Positions 24,509 to 32,892 of a stretch of 64,000 nt of DNA are shown one piece after another; the first letter of the stretch is position 1; every line of letters begins with the position of its first letter. A program made the position numbers and the translations under genes. A model generated the notes under the pieces. The model saw only the letters and a program-made list of their open reading frames with translations, did no database searches and was not told where the DNA came from. Source of the stretch: VAXT01 sp963728535 (lineage in GTDB: Bacteria > Actinomycetota > Thermoleophilia > Gaiellales > Gaiellaceae); assembly GCA_963728535.1 (NCBI GenBank), contig CAVSKK010000002.1, forward strand, positions 34,154-98,153. The letters run 5' to 3'.

Positions 24509-25132
24509 CTACTTGTCCTTCGGCCTGGCTCTCTTCTCGTCGGCCCGATCATCTTTGCTGCGCTCGTCCTTCGGCTCAGCGTCTTTCCGCCGGTCCGACT
24601 TTTCCGTCTTCGTCTTCTTTGGCTTCTTCGCCTCTCGAGGCGGCGGGCTCGTCTTCGGGCGCTCCTCGCCCTTCGCCTTCTTCGGCTTCTTCGTCTTTTC
24701 GGCGTGCGGGACGGGCTTCCAGGCCATCTGCTTCTTCGTCCTCTCGTGCTTCTTCGTCTTCTCGGGCTCGGCCGAGCTCACGCTGACGGAGAGCGACTCA
24801 TCGGTGACTGGGCCGGGCTGGGACGGTCGCACGCGGTGTTCATGAGGCTTCGGCGAAGGCCGAACTCGCGCGATCGACGACGGGCGGGCGACCGGCGGAG
24901 GGACAACCGCGGGTTCAGTCGGGAGGGCCGGTGCAACCGGGCGAGCCGGGTGCACGCGCGCGCGAGGAATCGGAGCCGCTTCGACGACCACGGGCGAGGG
25001 TGCACGCGGGATGGCGACCTGCACCATCGCGGGCTGTTTGGCGATCACGAACTTGCCCGGTAGGGCGAGCGAGGCCACCACGGCCGCCCCGAGCGCGAAT
25101 CCAACGACGAGTTGTACAAAGGTCGGCCTCAC
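24509..25132 (-). CDS. Membrane-anchored Lys/Pro-rich protein, unknown
   Basis: 207 aa. GTG 25132 is chosen because GAGGGAG lies just upstream; a TTG at 25156 would add 8 residues. One N-terminal transmembrane segment (FVQLVVGFALGAAVVASLAL), then a proline/valine-rich stretch and a C-terminal half dominated by KTKKPKKAK-type lysine repeats. Likely an extracytoplasmic disordered tail that could touch the wall or DNA. Confidence 0.55.
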   Translation of the reverse strand: MRPTFVQLVVGFALGAAVVASLALPGKFVIAKQPAMVQVAIPRAPSPVVVEAAPIPRARVHPARPVAPALPTEPAVVPPPVARPSSIARVRPSPKPHEHRVRPSQPGPVTDESLSVSVSSAEPEKTKKHERTKKQMAWKPVPHAEKTKKPKKAKGEERPKTSPPPREAKKPKKTKTEKSDRRKDAEPKDERSKDDRADEKRARPKDK

Positions 25133-25206
25133 GTCTCTCCCTCTTTCCGCCGACAATGTTCGTATGACGTATCGGCATTACGGCGCGTCACTTTAAGGGG
25201 GCGCGA

Positions 25207-26997
25207 GTGGGAAGTTTCAAGGTCAGGCTTGCTGTCTACTTCGCGCTGGTCGCGGTGCTCCCATTTGCGGCCGCTTTCCAGGGTTTTCAGTCGCTTTCCA
25301 GGAAGAGCGAGACACGCCGGGTCGACGCCGTGCTCCAGTCAGGCCTGCGCTCGGCCATCGTCGCCTATCAGGACGACCTCGCCGGCACGCAGGACTCCGC
25401 CACCAGGTTTGCGAACAAGCGGGACCTTCAGCGAGCCTTGCTGACGAACGACCGCAGAGCGCTCGCGCGGATCGTCAGAGCTGCGCCGGACTTTCGCGTC
25501 GATGCGGGGCGACTGACGGTCGGCCGGACACCCACGCCTGCCGTGACGCGCGTTGTGTCCGTGCGCGGGCCTGACGGCCGCCTCGCCGACGTGATTGCAG
25601 CCTTGCCGCTCGACGCAAAGCTTGCCCGCAGCCTCGAGCGTCGCGCCGGGATCGAGCCCGGCCAGCGACTCGTCTTCGTCGAACAAGGGCGCGTCGTCAC
25701 CGGCTCCGGTCTCCCCGGCGCAAAGCTCCTGCTTCAAGCCGGCCAGACTGAACCGGTCGATCTCGGCGGCACTGATTACCGAGCCATCCAGTCCGGACCA
25801 CTGAGCATGCCTGAGGGGACCAGGATTCTGCTCCTGACGCCGCAGAGTGCGATCGATCGCGCCACGGCGTCCACCGAGCGGCGGCTGATGCTGACCATGC
25901 TGATCACGCTCGTCCTGCTGATGCTGATCGCGTACTTCGAGGGGCGATCGATCGTGAGCAGGCTCAGCAGCTTCGCCGCGGCTGCGAACGACATCGCGCG
26001 CGGCCGGCTCGACCGCCGAGTGAAGATCAAGGGCCGGGACGAGTTTGCCCGGCTCGGCCTGGCCTTCAACGAGATGGCCGACGAGCTCGAAGCCCGGCGG
26101 CGCGAGCTCGACGAGGAGCGCCGTCGCCTCCGTGACGCCACGATGCGCTTCGGCGAGGCGCTCTCGGCCACCCACGACCCGGCCGAGCTGCTCCGAGTGT
26201 TCGTCGAAACCGCTGTCGAGTCGACGGGCGCCAGTGGAGGCGTGTTCGTCGACGAGCAGGGCGAAATCGTGCGAATTGGCGATCCCGACGCCGGCGCAAA
26301 GGAGCTCGCGTTGCCCGTGACAGCAGGAGAGGAGACCTTCGGGACGCTCGTCCTCTCGGGCGACGACTTCACGCAGGACCAGACCGAGACGGCGAATTGG
26401 CTGGCCGGTCATGCCGCGATTGCGGTCGGGAACGCCCGCTTGCACCGAGCCGTGCAACGCCAGGCGCTCGTGGACGGTCTCACCGGCCTCGCAAACCGCC
26501 GCCCATGCGAGGATGCGTTGAAGAGGGAAGTCGCTCGCGCAAAGCGCCTCGGCGACCCGCTGACGATCATCGTCGCCGACCTGGACGACTTCAAGGCCGT
26601 GAACGACGCGCACGGCCATCCCACCGGCGACAAGGTGCTGCGCGAGTTCGCGGAGGCGCTGAAGGCGAGCGTCCGCGAGGTCGACGTCGCGAGTCGCTGG
26701 GGCGGCGAGGAGTTCGTCGTCGTCCTGCCGGGCACTGATGAAGCCGGAGGCGCGCGAGTCGCCGAGCGCATCCGTGAGGAGTTCGCGCTGCGTGCGGCGC
26801 TGGCCCCGAGCGGCCGGCCGATCATCTCGACGGCCAGCTTCGGGGTCGCCGGTTTTGCCGGACGAGGCGGCACGAGTGAGCTCCTGGCAGCCGCCGACGC
26901 CGCTCTCTACAGGGCAAAACGGGCAGGCAAAGACCGGGTTGCCACTGGAAAAGGCCCGGACGAGCCCGACGTGCAGGCCGCTCGGTTGGGCGCCTGA
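25207..26997 (+). CDS. Membrane-bound diguanylate cyclase (HAMP-GAF-GGDEF)
   Basis: 596 aa, GTG start behind AAGGGGG. Two membrane helices (near residues 7-25 and 229-243) flank a periplasmic sensor of about 200 aa. A HAMP domain (ANDIARGRLDRRVKIKGRDE), a coiled coil, a GAF-like domain (about 320-410) and the GGDEF domain follow. The active site is RWGGEEFVVVLPG, and the allosteric I-site RxxD is present as REVD five residues upstream. Makes cyclic di-GMP; product feedback is expected from the I-site. Ligand of the sensor unknown. Confidence 0.92.
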   Translation: MGSFKVRLAVYFALVAVLPFAAAFQGFQSLSRKSETRRVDAVLQSGLRSAIVAYQDDLAGTQDSATRFANKRDLQRALLTNDRRALARIVRAAPDFRVDAGRLTVGRTPTPAVTRVVSVRGPDGRLADVIAALPLDAKLARSLERRAGIEPGQRLVFVEQGRVVTGSGLPGAKLLLQAGQTEPVDLGGTDYRAIQSGPLSMPEGTRILLLTPQSAIDRATASTERRLMLTMLITLVLLMLIAYFEGRSIVSRLSSFAAAANDIARGRLDRRVKIKGRDEFARLGLAFNEMADELEARRRELDEERRRLRDATMRFGEALSATHDPAELLRVFVETAVESTGASGGVFVDEQGEIVRIGDPDAGAKELALPVTAGEETFGTLVLSGDDFTQDQTETANWLAGHAAIAVGNARLHRAVQRQALVDGLTGLANRRPCEDALKREVARAKRLGDPLTIIVADLDDFKAVNDAHGHPTGDKVLREFAEALKASVREVDVASRWGGEEFVVVLPGTDEAGGARVAERIREEFALRAALAPSGRPIISTASFGVAGFAGRGGTSELLAAADAALYRAKRAGKDRVATGKGPDEPDVQAARLGA

Positions 26998-27008
26998 GCG
27001 GCGCTAGG

Positions 27009-27014
27009 TTACAA
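27009..27014 (+). promoter_or_regulatory. -10 element TACAAT
   Basis: TACAAT lies 46 nt before the ATG at 27060, and GGGAGG provides a ribosome site, so this small gene has a normal leader. Confidence 0.45.
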
Positions 27015-27059
27015 TCCGCGACCACCTGCAAACGCGACCGACCGACCTGGGAGGCCCGA

Positions 27060-27353
27060 ATGCCGGTAGAGACGCCTTCCGTCTTTGCCAACGTCATACA
27101 GGAGCACCTCGAGCTCAAGCGCCGTAACTCGGAGCTCGAGTCGGACATGCCCCTGCAGAAGTACGAGACCGAGGATCCGTTCGAGAATCACCCGCTCTTC
27201 AAGACCGAAGAGCAGGCGCGGACCGAGGAGACGATGGACGGCGAAGAGTCCATCCCGGCCGAGCAGCTGGCAACCCTCGCTCCGCAGCCCGAGCAGCCCC
27301 AGGAAGAGGACACGCTCTGGGGCCGTTCGCGGGACTTCGACTGGGGCGACTAG
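27060..27353 (+). CDS. Small acidic protein, unknown
   Basis: 97 aa, very rich in Glu/Gln/Pro with no hydrophobic core, ending TLWGRSRDFDWGD. Predicted largely disordered. It has a convincing TACAAT promoter and GGGAGG ribosome site, so it is probably expressed. No family is recognised. Confidence 0.6.
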   Translation: MPVETPSVFANVIQEHLELKRRNSELESDMPLQKYETEDPFENHPLFKTEEQARTEETMDGEESIPAEQLATLAPQPEQPQEEDTLWGRSRDFDWGD

Positions 27354-27384
27354 CCGGTCTGCGCCACGGGCGCGGGACTCGCGA

Positions 27385-27401
27385 AAAGTGCTGCGCACTT
27401 T
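27385..27401 (+). terminator. Stem-loop downstream of the acidic-protein gene
   Basis: AAAGTGC-TGC-GCACTTT forms a 7-bp stem with a 3-nt loop, flanked by GC-rich partly complementary sequence, 32 nt after the stop. There is no U-tract, so rho-independent termination is uncertain. Confidence 0.4.
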
Positions 27402-27585
27402 CCGCGCGTAGCGGCACGCCTCAGCAAGGAACGACGCAGCGGCGGCCTCGCCCATGCCACGATCGACGGCGTTGCGGCGGCTCATAGCGGCGCGCAGTTA
27501 GGCGGGCTAAATCGGCTCACTTCTGAGACGTGCCCGTGCGACTTTGGCGGGTACGCTCAGCCCGGGTGGCGGGTGGAAATCTCTT

Positions 27586-27601
27586 CCCCACCCGGGTGGG
27601 G
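27586..27601. repeat. 16-bp perfect palindrome and repeated CCCGGGTGG in a 374-base gap
   Basis: Bases 27354-27727 contain no convincing gene. CCCCACCCGGGTGGGG is perfectly palindromic, and its core CCCGGGTGG also occurs at 27561-27569. It lies 126 nt upstream of the BON-domain gene and could be an operator or a terminator hairpin. Confidence 0.35.
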
Positions 27602-27727
27602 AGCTTCGGCCGTCGCAGGGGCGGCCGTTTCCTCGCCAATGCCCTCCTGGCCCGCTCGGTCACCGGTTTTCGAGTGGCCGTTTCGGGTAGGTCGAATCGA
27701 AACCTGCCAGCGAGTCAGAGGAGCCGC

Positions 27728-28171
27728 ATGTTGCGATTTTTCAGATACGTGGGCCTTGGGGCCCTGATTGCCTACTTCTTCGACCCCGACAATGGGCATC
27801 GCCGCCGCGCACTCGCGCGTGACCGGATCCCGGCGCTTCTTCGGGGCAGCTCCGAGCAAACCCGGCGTGCCGTCAAGTCCGAGGTGAAGGCGACGACGAA
27901 GAAATTGGCGCACCGCAAGGAAGCCGAGAAGCCCCAGCCCGACGACGTGACGCTTGCCCGCAAGGTCGAGACCGAGATCTTCCGCGACGCCGACGTCCCG
28001 AAGGGGCAGATCAACGTCAACGCGGAGAACGGCAAGGTCGTCCTGCGGGGCGAGGTCGAGCAGCCGTCGATGATCAAGGATCTCGAAGAGCGGACCCGGA
28101 AGGTCCAAGGCGTTCGCGAGGTCGAGAACCTGCTCCACACCCCAGGCGACGCCGCGCCGGTGGCTAACTAG
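27728..28171 (+). CDS. BON-domain protein with N-terminal membrane/YtxH-like segment
   Basis: 147 aa, AGAGGAG ribosome site. The N-terminus LRFFRYVGLGALIAYFFDPD-N-G-x-RRR resembles YtxH-like proteins, followed by a lysine-rich linker. The C-terminal BON domain runs VNAENGKVVLRGEVEQP, then KVQGVREVENLLH. BON domains are thought to bind phospholipid membranes. It overlaps the convergent DUF6328 gene by 4 nt. Confidence 0.78.
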   Translation: MLRFFRYVGLGALIAYFFDPDNGHRRRALARDRIPALLRGSSEQTRRAVKSEVKATTKKLAHRKEAEKPQPDDVTLARKVETEIFRDADVPKGQINVNAENGKVVLRGEVEQPSMIKDLEERTRKVQGVREVENLLHTPGDAAPVAN

Positions 28172-28620
28172 GTCCGCGCGCGACGGAAAAGCGGGAGCGC
28201 GTACCAGAACCACGCGAAGAAGGCCGCGGTCGCGGCCGCGGCGAGTGCTGCGCTCGTCGCGTCGAAGAGCAGGTCGGTGACGACGAAGACCGTGCCCGCA
28301 ATCGCGATCGCCAGGAGCACCGTGCCGGCGATCGCAAGCCGGTTGGAGACCACGAGTAGGTGCTCCTTGTCCGCCTGGCGCCAGTTCAGCCGGTGATAGG
28401 CGGACGGTGCGATCAGGAGCGCCGTCGCGGCCGCAGCGCACATGAACGTCAGGAAGTAGACGTCGCGCTGCAGCTCGCTCGTCTGGCTGAACCGCTGGGT
28501 GAACGGAACACCGAGGAGGAACGCGAAGAGCACCTGCACGCCCGGCAGCACGACGCGGAGCTCGTTCAGGAGCTCGATCAACTCCCGGTCGAGCTGCTCG
28601 TCCTTGGTCTCGTCCGGCAA
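28168..28620 (-). CDS. DUF6328 membrane protein
   Basis: 150 aa, four membrane segments. An N-terminal amphipathic helix (RELIELLNELRVVLPGVQVL) is followed by FAFLLGVPFTQRF and the conserved-looking APSAYHRLNWRQADK, matching DUF6328 proteins of actinobacteria. Function unknown. Confidence 0.7.
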   Translation of the reverse strand: MPDETKDEQLDRELIELLNELRVVLPGVQVLFAFLLGVPFTQRFSQTSELQRDVYFLTFMCAAAATALLIAPSAYHRLNWRQADKEHLLVVSNRLAIAGTVLLAIAIAGTVFVVTDLLFDATSAALAAAATAAFFAWFWYALPLFRRART

Positions 28621-28630
28621 ACCGCGGAGC

Positions 28631-28990
28631 CTAGGAGGGTCGTGCGAGGCGGATCGCTTCGAGCACGTGCTCGTCGCGGCCTTCGCGAAGAGAGTCCGCG
28701 AGGCGACCCGGCCCGGCGGACATTCCCGCCCGTGCCGTCAGGACGCCGTAGAGCCGATCGTCGTCCAAGCCGCGCTCCCTTGCCTCTCGCACGAGCCTCG
28801 GGACGATCGCCAGTGGCCGCCATTCCTCGTCGAACTGCCAGAGCGGGTAGTAGTGCTCGCGCGCTCCCTCGGGGCGGTACGCGATCAACTCGCCGGCGCG
28901 GCGCATCGACTCCAGTCGCAGCGGCTCCATGCCGAGCCGGACCGCGAGCCAGGAGGCCGAAAGAGAGTCCTCTGCGACTCGGGTAGCCAA
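28631..28990 (-). CDS. Actinobacterial hypothetical protein with DNA-binding-like N-terminus
   Basis: 119 aa from TTG 28990. The N-terminal SASWLAVRLGMEPLRLESMRR resembles a small helix-turn-helix/excisionase-type fold. ALIAYRPEG-like and YYPLWQFDEEWRPLAIVP elements follow, with a helical C-terminus reminiscent of antitoxin toxin-binding domains. TAGGCT lies 7 nt before the TTG, supporting this start and a leaderless message. No toxin gene is adjacent, so a role is not assigned. Confidence 0.55.
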   Translation of the reverse strand: MATRVAEDSLSASWLAVRLGMEPLRLESMRRAGELIAYRPEGAREHYYPLWQFDEEWRPLAIVPRLVREARERGLDDDRLYGVLTARAGMSAGPGRLADSLREGRDEHVLEAIRLARPS

Positions 28991-28997
28991 GTAAGGG

Positions 28998-29003
28998 AGC
29001 CTA
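28998..29003 (-). promoter_or_regulatory. -10-like TAGGCT, leaderless promoter
   Basis: Minus-strand TAGGCT is followed by CCCTTAC (7 nt) and the TTG start at 28990. Confidence 0.4.
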
Positions 29004-29012
29004 TCGCAGGGC

Positions 29013-29960
29013 CTACGGAGTCTCTCCGGCGAGGATCGCCGCCAGCTTCGATGCGTCGATGTTGCCTCCTGAGACAACGCAAACGACCTTACCGCCACCG
29101 GCTTTGCCGGACAGGGCCGTGGCGACCGGCGTTGCCCCTGCGCCTTCGGCCACGATCCGTGCTCGCTCGGCGAGCAGGCGCACGGCCGCGGCGATCTCGT
29201 CGAGCTCTGCGACGAGCGAGCCGTCGACGAGCTCCCGGGTCAGCTCGAACATCTCGGGGAACACCTCAGGCGCGCCGATCCCGTCCACGAAGCTCGGCTC
29301 GTAGTCGACCCTCGTCAGCTCCCCGGCCGCCAGCGAGGCGGCAAGCGGGGCCGCGGTCGCCGCCTCGCACGCGTACACCTTGCAGCCGGGCACAAGCGCA
29401 CGCAGCCCCGAAGCGATGCCACAGGCAAGACCGCCGCCGCCGTAGGGGATGACCACCGCGTCGGGGTTGGGCAGGTCCTCGAGGATTTCGAGTGCGATCG
29501 TCCCGTTGCCCGCCATGACCGCCGGATCGCTAAAGGCATGCACGAAAAGACCCTCGAGACCCTCGTGGGCGTGTGTCCGGAAGATCTCGAGCCAGTCGTC
29601 GAACGACACCGCGACGATCTCGGCTCCCAACCGCCGAATGGCGGCGACCTTCGTTTCCGGAGCGGTGTCCGGGATCACGACCGAGCAGCGAAGGCCGAGC
29701 CGTCGGGCCCACCAGGCGACTCCCTGCGCCATGTTGCCGGCGCTTGCAGTCCACACTCCGCCTGCGAGCTCGTCCGGGGAGGCGAGCGCCAGGGCGTTGC
29801 CCGCGCCTCGCAACTTGAAGGAGCCGATCGGCTGCAGGTTCTCGAGCTTCAGATAGAGCTCGGCAGGTGCGTCGGAGACTTCGAGCCGGACGAGCGGCGT
29901 GCGGAGGACCGCGCCCGCGATGCGCTCGCGCGCGGCCTCGATCTCGGCGAGCGGGATCAG
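29013..29960 (-). CDS. Threonine-dehydratase/serine-racemase-like PLP enzyme
   Basis: 315 aa from CTG 29960. The start region (LIPLAEIEAARERIAGAVL) and RTPLVRL match the family N-terminus, and LQPIGSFKLRGAGNA carries the PLP lysine. The phosphate-binding loop is VIPYGGGGLACGIASGL. The CTG overlaps the stop of the cyclodeaminase gene (CTGA); no ATG/GTG/TTG could give the PLP lysine. Members deaminate serine/threonine or hydroxyectoine derivatives (EutB). Pairing with an ornithine-cyclodeaminase homologue is the eutB-eutC arrangement, but other pathways use the same pair. Confidence 0.85.
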   Translation of the reverse strand: MIPLAEIEAARERIAGAVLRTPLVRLEVSDAPAELYLKLENLQPIGSFKLRGAGNALALASPDELAGGVWTASAGNMAQGVAWWARRLGLRCSVVIPDTAPETKVAAIRRLGAEIVAVSFDDWLEIFRTHAHEGLEGLFVHAFSDPAVMAGNGTIALEILEDLPNPDAVVIPYGGGGLACGIASGLRALVPGCKVYACEAATAAPLAASLAAGELTRVDYEPSFVDGIGAPEVFPEMFELTRELVDGSLVAELDEIAAAVRLLAERARIVAEGAGATPVATALSGKAGGGKVVCVVSGGNIDASKLAAILAGETP

Positions 29961-30892
29961 AGCGCGACCTCGGTGCCCACACCGAGCTCGATCGCACGGC
30001 TGTACACGAGCCCGGCCGCGTTCGCGTCCTCGACCGCGTGCCCCATCGACTTGTAAACGGTGATCTGCTCGGGCGAGGTACGACCGTCGCGGGTCCCGGC
30101 CAGCACCTCGCCGAGCTCTGCCGCGGCTTCGGGGTCGAGACCCTGGAGCTCGTGAGCGCCGGCGGGATAGGGCTCGAAGGCGACGCGCGACTCGACCACG
30201 AGCAGTCCGGCCTCCACAGTCGATCGATCGAGCTCAGGCCCAGCGCCGGAAGCGCCGACCGAGGTGACGTGCGCGCCGTCGACCAACCATTCGCGGCGCA
30301 GCACGGGCTCGCCGGCATCGGTGCACGCGCAGACGACGTCGGAGCCCCGCACGGCGTCCTCAAACGAGGCGCAAGCAGTGGCCCCGAGCTCTCCTGCGAG
30401 CGCCTCGGCGTGGTCGCGGGTGCGGCTTGCGATGCGGATCTCGGCAAAGTCGCGCACTCGGGTGACAGCGTCGAGGTGCGCACGACCCTGAACGCCGGCG
30501 CCGAGCACGGCGAGCACACGGGCGTCCTCCCGTGCGAGCGCGCGTGTAGCGACAGCGGACGCCGCGCCGGTGCGGATGGCTGTGATCGCCGTCCCGTCCA
30601 TGAGCGCGAGTGGCGAGCCGTTCTCGTCGTCGAACAGGGCGATCAGCGCCTGATGCGTGGGCAAGCCGACGGCGTGGTTGCCCGCGAAGACGGAGACGAG
30701 CTTCGTCTCGAGCACGCCGTCGAGGTAGCCGGGCATCGCGCCGAGCAGTCCGCGGCCCGGCACGAGCGCGGCCGTCCGCGGCGGAACCGAAGCGCGACCG
30801 GCGCTCAGCTCGACGAATGCGCCCTCGAGGGAATCGATGAGGAGCTCCAGGTCGAGCAACCGGCGAACCTCGGCCTGTGTGAGGACGAGCAA
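29957..30892 (-). CDS. Ornithine cyclodeaminase/mu-crystallin family enzyme
   Basis: 311 aa, TTG start 2 nt after the upstream stop. NAD-binding motif AVLGAGVQGRAHLDAV, substrate-side TAIRTGAASAVATRALA and GASGAGPELDRSTVEAG follow the family pattern. Members include ornithine cyclodeaminase, alanine dehydrogenase and EutC. Middle gene of a three-gene operon (30895-31656, this, PLP enzyme). Confidence 0.88.
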   Translation of the reverse strand: MLVLTQAEVRRLLDLELLIDSLEGAFVELSAGRASVPPRTAALVPGRGLLGAMPGYLDGVLETKLVSVFAGNHAVGLPTHQALIALFDDENGSPLALMDGTAITAIRTGAASAVATRALAREDARVLAVLGAGVQGRAHLDAVTRVRDFAEIRIASRTRDHAEALAGELGATACASFEDAVRGSDVVCACTDAGEPVLRREWLVDGAHVTSVGASGAGPELDRSTVEAGLLVVESRVAFEPYPAGAHELQGLDPEAAAELGEVLAGTRDGRTSPEQITVYKSMGHAVEDANAAGLVYSRAIELGVGTEVAL

Positions 30893-30894
30893 GG

Positions 30895-31656
30895 CTAGCC
30901 GGGAAGCAGACCGAGGGTCTCGAGGCCGTCGATCGGCTCCTGTGCGCTACAGCTGCCGAAGCCGACGAAGAGCTCCTGTCTGACCTGGGCGATCTGCTCC
31001 GCGCCGACCGAGCGCTCCCGCCAGCTGAAGGCGTCGGCGCTCACCGTGAAGGCGGATTCATCTTCCTCGGCCAGCGCCTCCTCCTCGTCGCCGTCGAAGA
31101 CGGCCGCCGCGAGCAGGTTGAGAAAGCCGTGCTCGTCGCCGGTACGAACCGGGTGATGGAGCCCGGCCGTCGCCTTGAACGGCACGCCTAGCCTGCGGCA
31201 CGCGGAGACGAACCCGGCGAGATCGGGAACTCGCGGCGTGGTCGCGCCGCCGCACCGCACCTTCGCCCGGATTCCGAGCTCGCCGAGCTGGAGGATCCGG
31301 AACGACACGTCGTAGCGCAGGGGCAGCTCGCAGTAGACCTCCGGCGCGGCGTCGATCATCACCTCGGGGTCGATCCCCGCGGCCTCGACAGCCTCGATCC
31401 GCTCGTCGGCCTCCGCGAGCCGGCCCTCGTCGAGGACGACGGAGAGCCGGAACGGCTCGTCGCCGAGCTCCGCAAGCTTCGAGGCGGGGCAGACGAAGCG
31501 GTTGACGATCCAGCCGGTGTCGCCGTCACGGACGCGCTGGTGCTCGGCCAGCCCCTCGGCGAGTGGCAGCTGAGCGGGCGGAAAGGTCGGAGCGTGGTCG
31601 ATCAGTCCAGCGAACAGCGCGCGGCGAGCGTCGGTCGTCGTGTTTGGTGGATTCAC
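30895..31656 (-). CDS. Conserved hypothetical protein, first gene of the PLP/cyclodeaminase operon
   Basis: 253 aa, GTG start. Minus-strand TACGCT lies 7 nt upstream, so the operon is probably leaderless. Features include an N-terminal LFAGLIDHAPTFPPAQLPL, a central IRAKVRCGGATTPRVPDL, and GVPFKATAGLHHPVRTGDEH in the second half, which looks like a TIM-barrel strand with active-site K and H residues. I do not recognise the family. Context suggests amino-acid or amide catabolism. Confidence 0.65.
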   Translation of the reverse strand: MNPPNTTTDARRALFAGLIDHAPTFPPAQLPLAEGLAEHQRVRDGDTGWIVNRFVCPASKLAELGDEPFRLSVVLDEGRLAEADERIEAVEAAGIDPEVMIDAAPEVYCELPLRYDVSFRILQLGELGIRAKVRCGGATTPRVPDLAGFVSACRRLGVPFKATAGLHHPVRTGDEHGFLNLLAAAVFDGDEEEALAEEDESAFTVSADAFSWRERSVGAEQIAQVRQELFVGFGSCSAQEPIDGLETLGLLPG

Positions 31657-31695
31657 GCCGTTGAGCGTAATTCAGAGGCATCATGCGCGGACCAC

Positions 31696-32229
31696 ATGAG
31701 AAGGCTCATCCTCCTGCCGTTGCTGCTGACACTTGCAGCCGCAGGCTGTGGCGCGAGCGACGTTCCTTCATTCGGCCCGACGACCAGCACGCCGACAACG
31801 GCCCCCCGCGAGACGCTGCCTTCAGCAGTCGCGAAGAAGAGGGACGCAATCGTCGCCGCTGCGCACGCCTTCGACTATGACCGCCTCGAGACGCTTCTCG
31901 ATCGCAAGACCTTCTCGTATTCCTTTGGTGAGAGGGGCAATCCGGTGGGCTACTGGCGCCGGCTCGAGGAGGAAGGAGAGGTCCCGATCCTGGGCGACTA
32001 CCTGCCGGTGATCCTCAGTGCGCCCTACGCGAAGCGCCGGGACACCTATGTCTGGCCCAGCGCGTACGGGAAACGCCCGTCCAGCTGGACCGCGGAAGAC
32101 AGGCAGTGGCTCACGAATTTCTATACCGAGCAGGAGATCCGCCAATTCGAGCGTGCCGGTGACTACCTGGGCTGGCGCGTGGGGATCCGCAGGGACGGCA
32201 CGTGGCTCTTCTTTGTCTCCGGTGACTGA
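31696..32229 (+). CDS. Lipoprotein, unknown
   Basis: 177 aa. Lipobox LTLAAAGC gives a lipidated Cys near residue 17, then a short Thr/Pro linker. The mature domain (AAAHAFDYDRLETLLD, DTYVWPSAYGKRPSSWTAED) ends in GWRVGIRRDGTWLFFVSGD. It has no recognised family. It lies divergent from the operon at 31656 with 39 bp between starts. Confidence 0.7.
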   Translation: MRRLILLPLLLTLAAAGCGASDVPSFGPTTSTPTTAPRETLPSAVAKKRDAIVAAAHAFDYDRLETLLDRKTFSYSFGERGNPVGYWRRLEEEGEVPILGDYLPVILSAPYAKRRDTYVWPSAYGKRPSSWTAEDRQWLTNFYTEQEIRQFERAGDYLGWRVGIRRDGTWLFFVSGD

Positions 32230-32375
32230 TCAAAGGCGGCGCGGCTCTCCGTAGTAACTACTCGACGCAGTTCCCCTAAAAGTGCAGGCGATAGCACGTT
32301 TCGGGCGGGTGCCTGATGCCGATGAGAGACGTGAGGCCAGATCTTCCGGCCGCCCGCGGCATAGAAGGGTCCACC

Positions 32376-32888
32376 ATGTTTCAGAAGCTTTTCCTCATCG
32401 TTGGCACCTTGGCCATCCTCGGCGCGGCGATCGTCATGCCGGCCGGCGCTGTTACGCCGGCCAGCTTCACGCTGACCGCGGGGGCGCTTTCGATCAGCGC
32501 GCCGACAGGTAGCGTCTCGCTTGGCTCGCAGGTTGCGTCTACGAGTGCAAGCACGATCACGGGCCCCCTCGGCGTCGTCACCGTCTCGGACCAGCGCGGC
32601 GGCCCGACGACCTGGACGGCATCTGTCATCTCAACCGCGTTTACGCCACCTGCCGGCCCGGCCGACCCGGCCAGCAACGTCAGCTATGCCGCGGGCACGA
32701 TCACTCAGTCAGCGACCGTGGTCGCGACGGGCACTCCCGCTTCGGATCTGACCGGGGTCACGGCGGTCGTCACCGGCACGAGCACGGGCATCAGCACTGC
32801 CAGCTGGAACCCAAGCATCTCGGTGCTCGTCCCGGCGAACTTCGCTCCCGGCGTTTACTCGGCCACGATCACGCACTCCGTCGCCTAG
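32376..32888 (+). CDS. Exported WxL-like surface protein
   Basis: 170 aa. Signal peptide ending near MPAGA. The mature domain is Thr/Ser/Val-rich with alternating strands, including TGPLGVVTVSDQRGG-TTWTASV and a C-terminal VPANFAPGVYSATITHSVA. This is the WxL-domain pattern (xxW-T-A-S-V), which anchors proteins to peptidoglycan. The next gene encodes a DUF916-like partner, the usual pairing for WxL systems. Confidence 0.65.
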   Translation: MFQKLFLIVGTLAILGAAIVMPAGAVTPASFTLTAGALSISAPTGSVSLGSQVASTSASTITGPLGVVTVSDQRGGPTTWTASVISTAFTPPAGPADPASNVSYAAGTITQSATVVATGTPASDLTGVTAVVTGTSTGISTASWNPSISVLVPANFAPGVYSATITHSVA

Positions 32889-32892
32889 GCGC

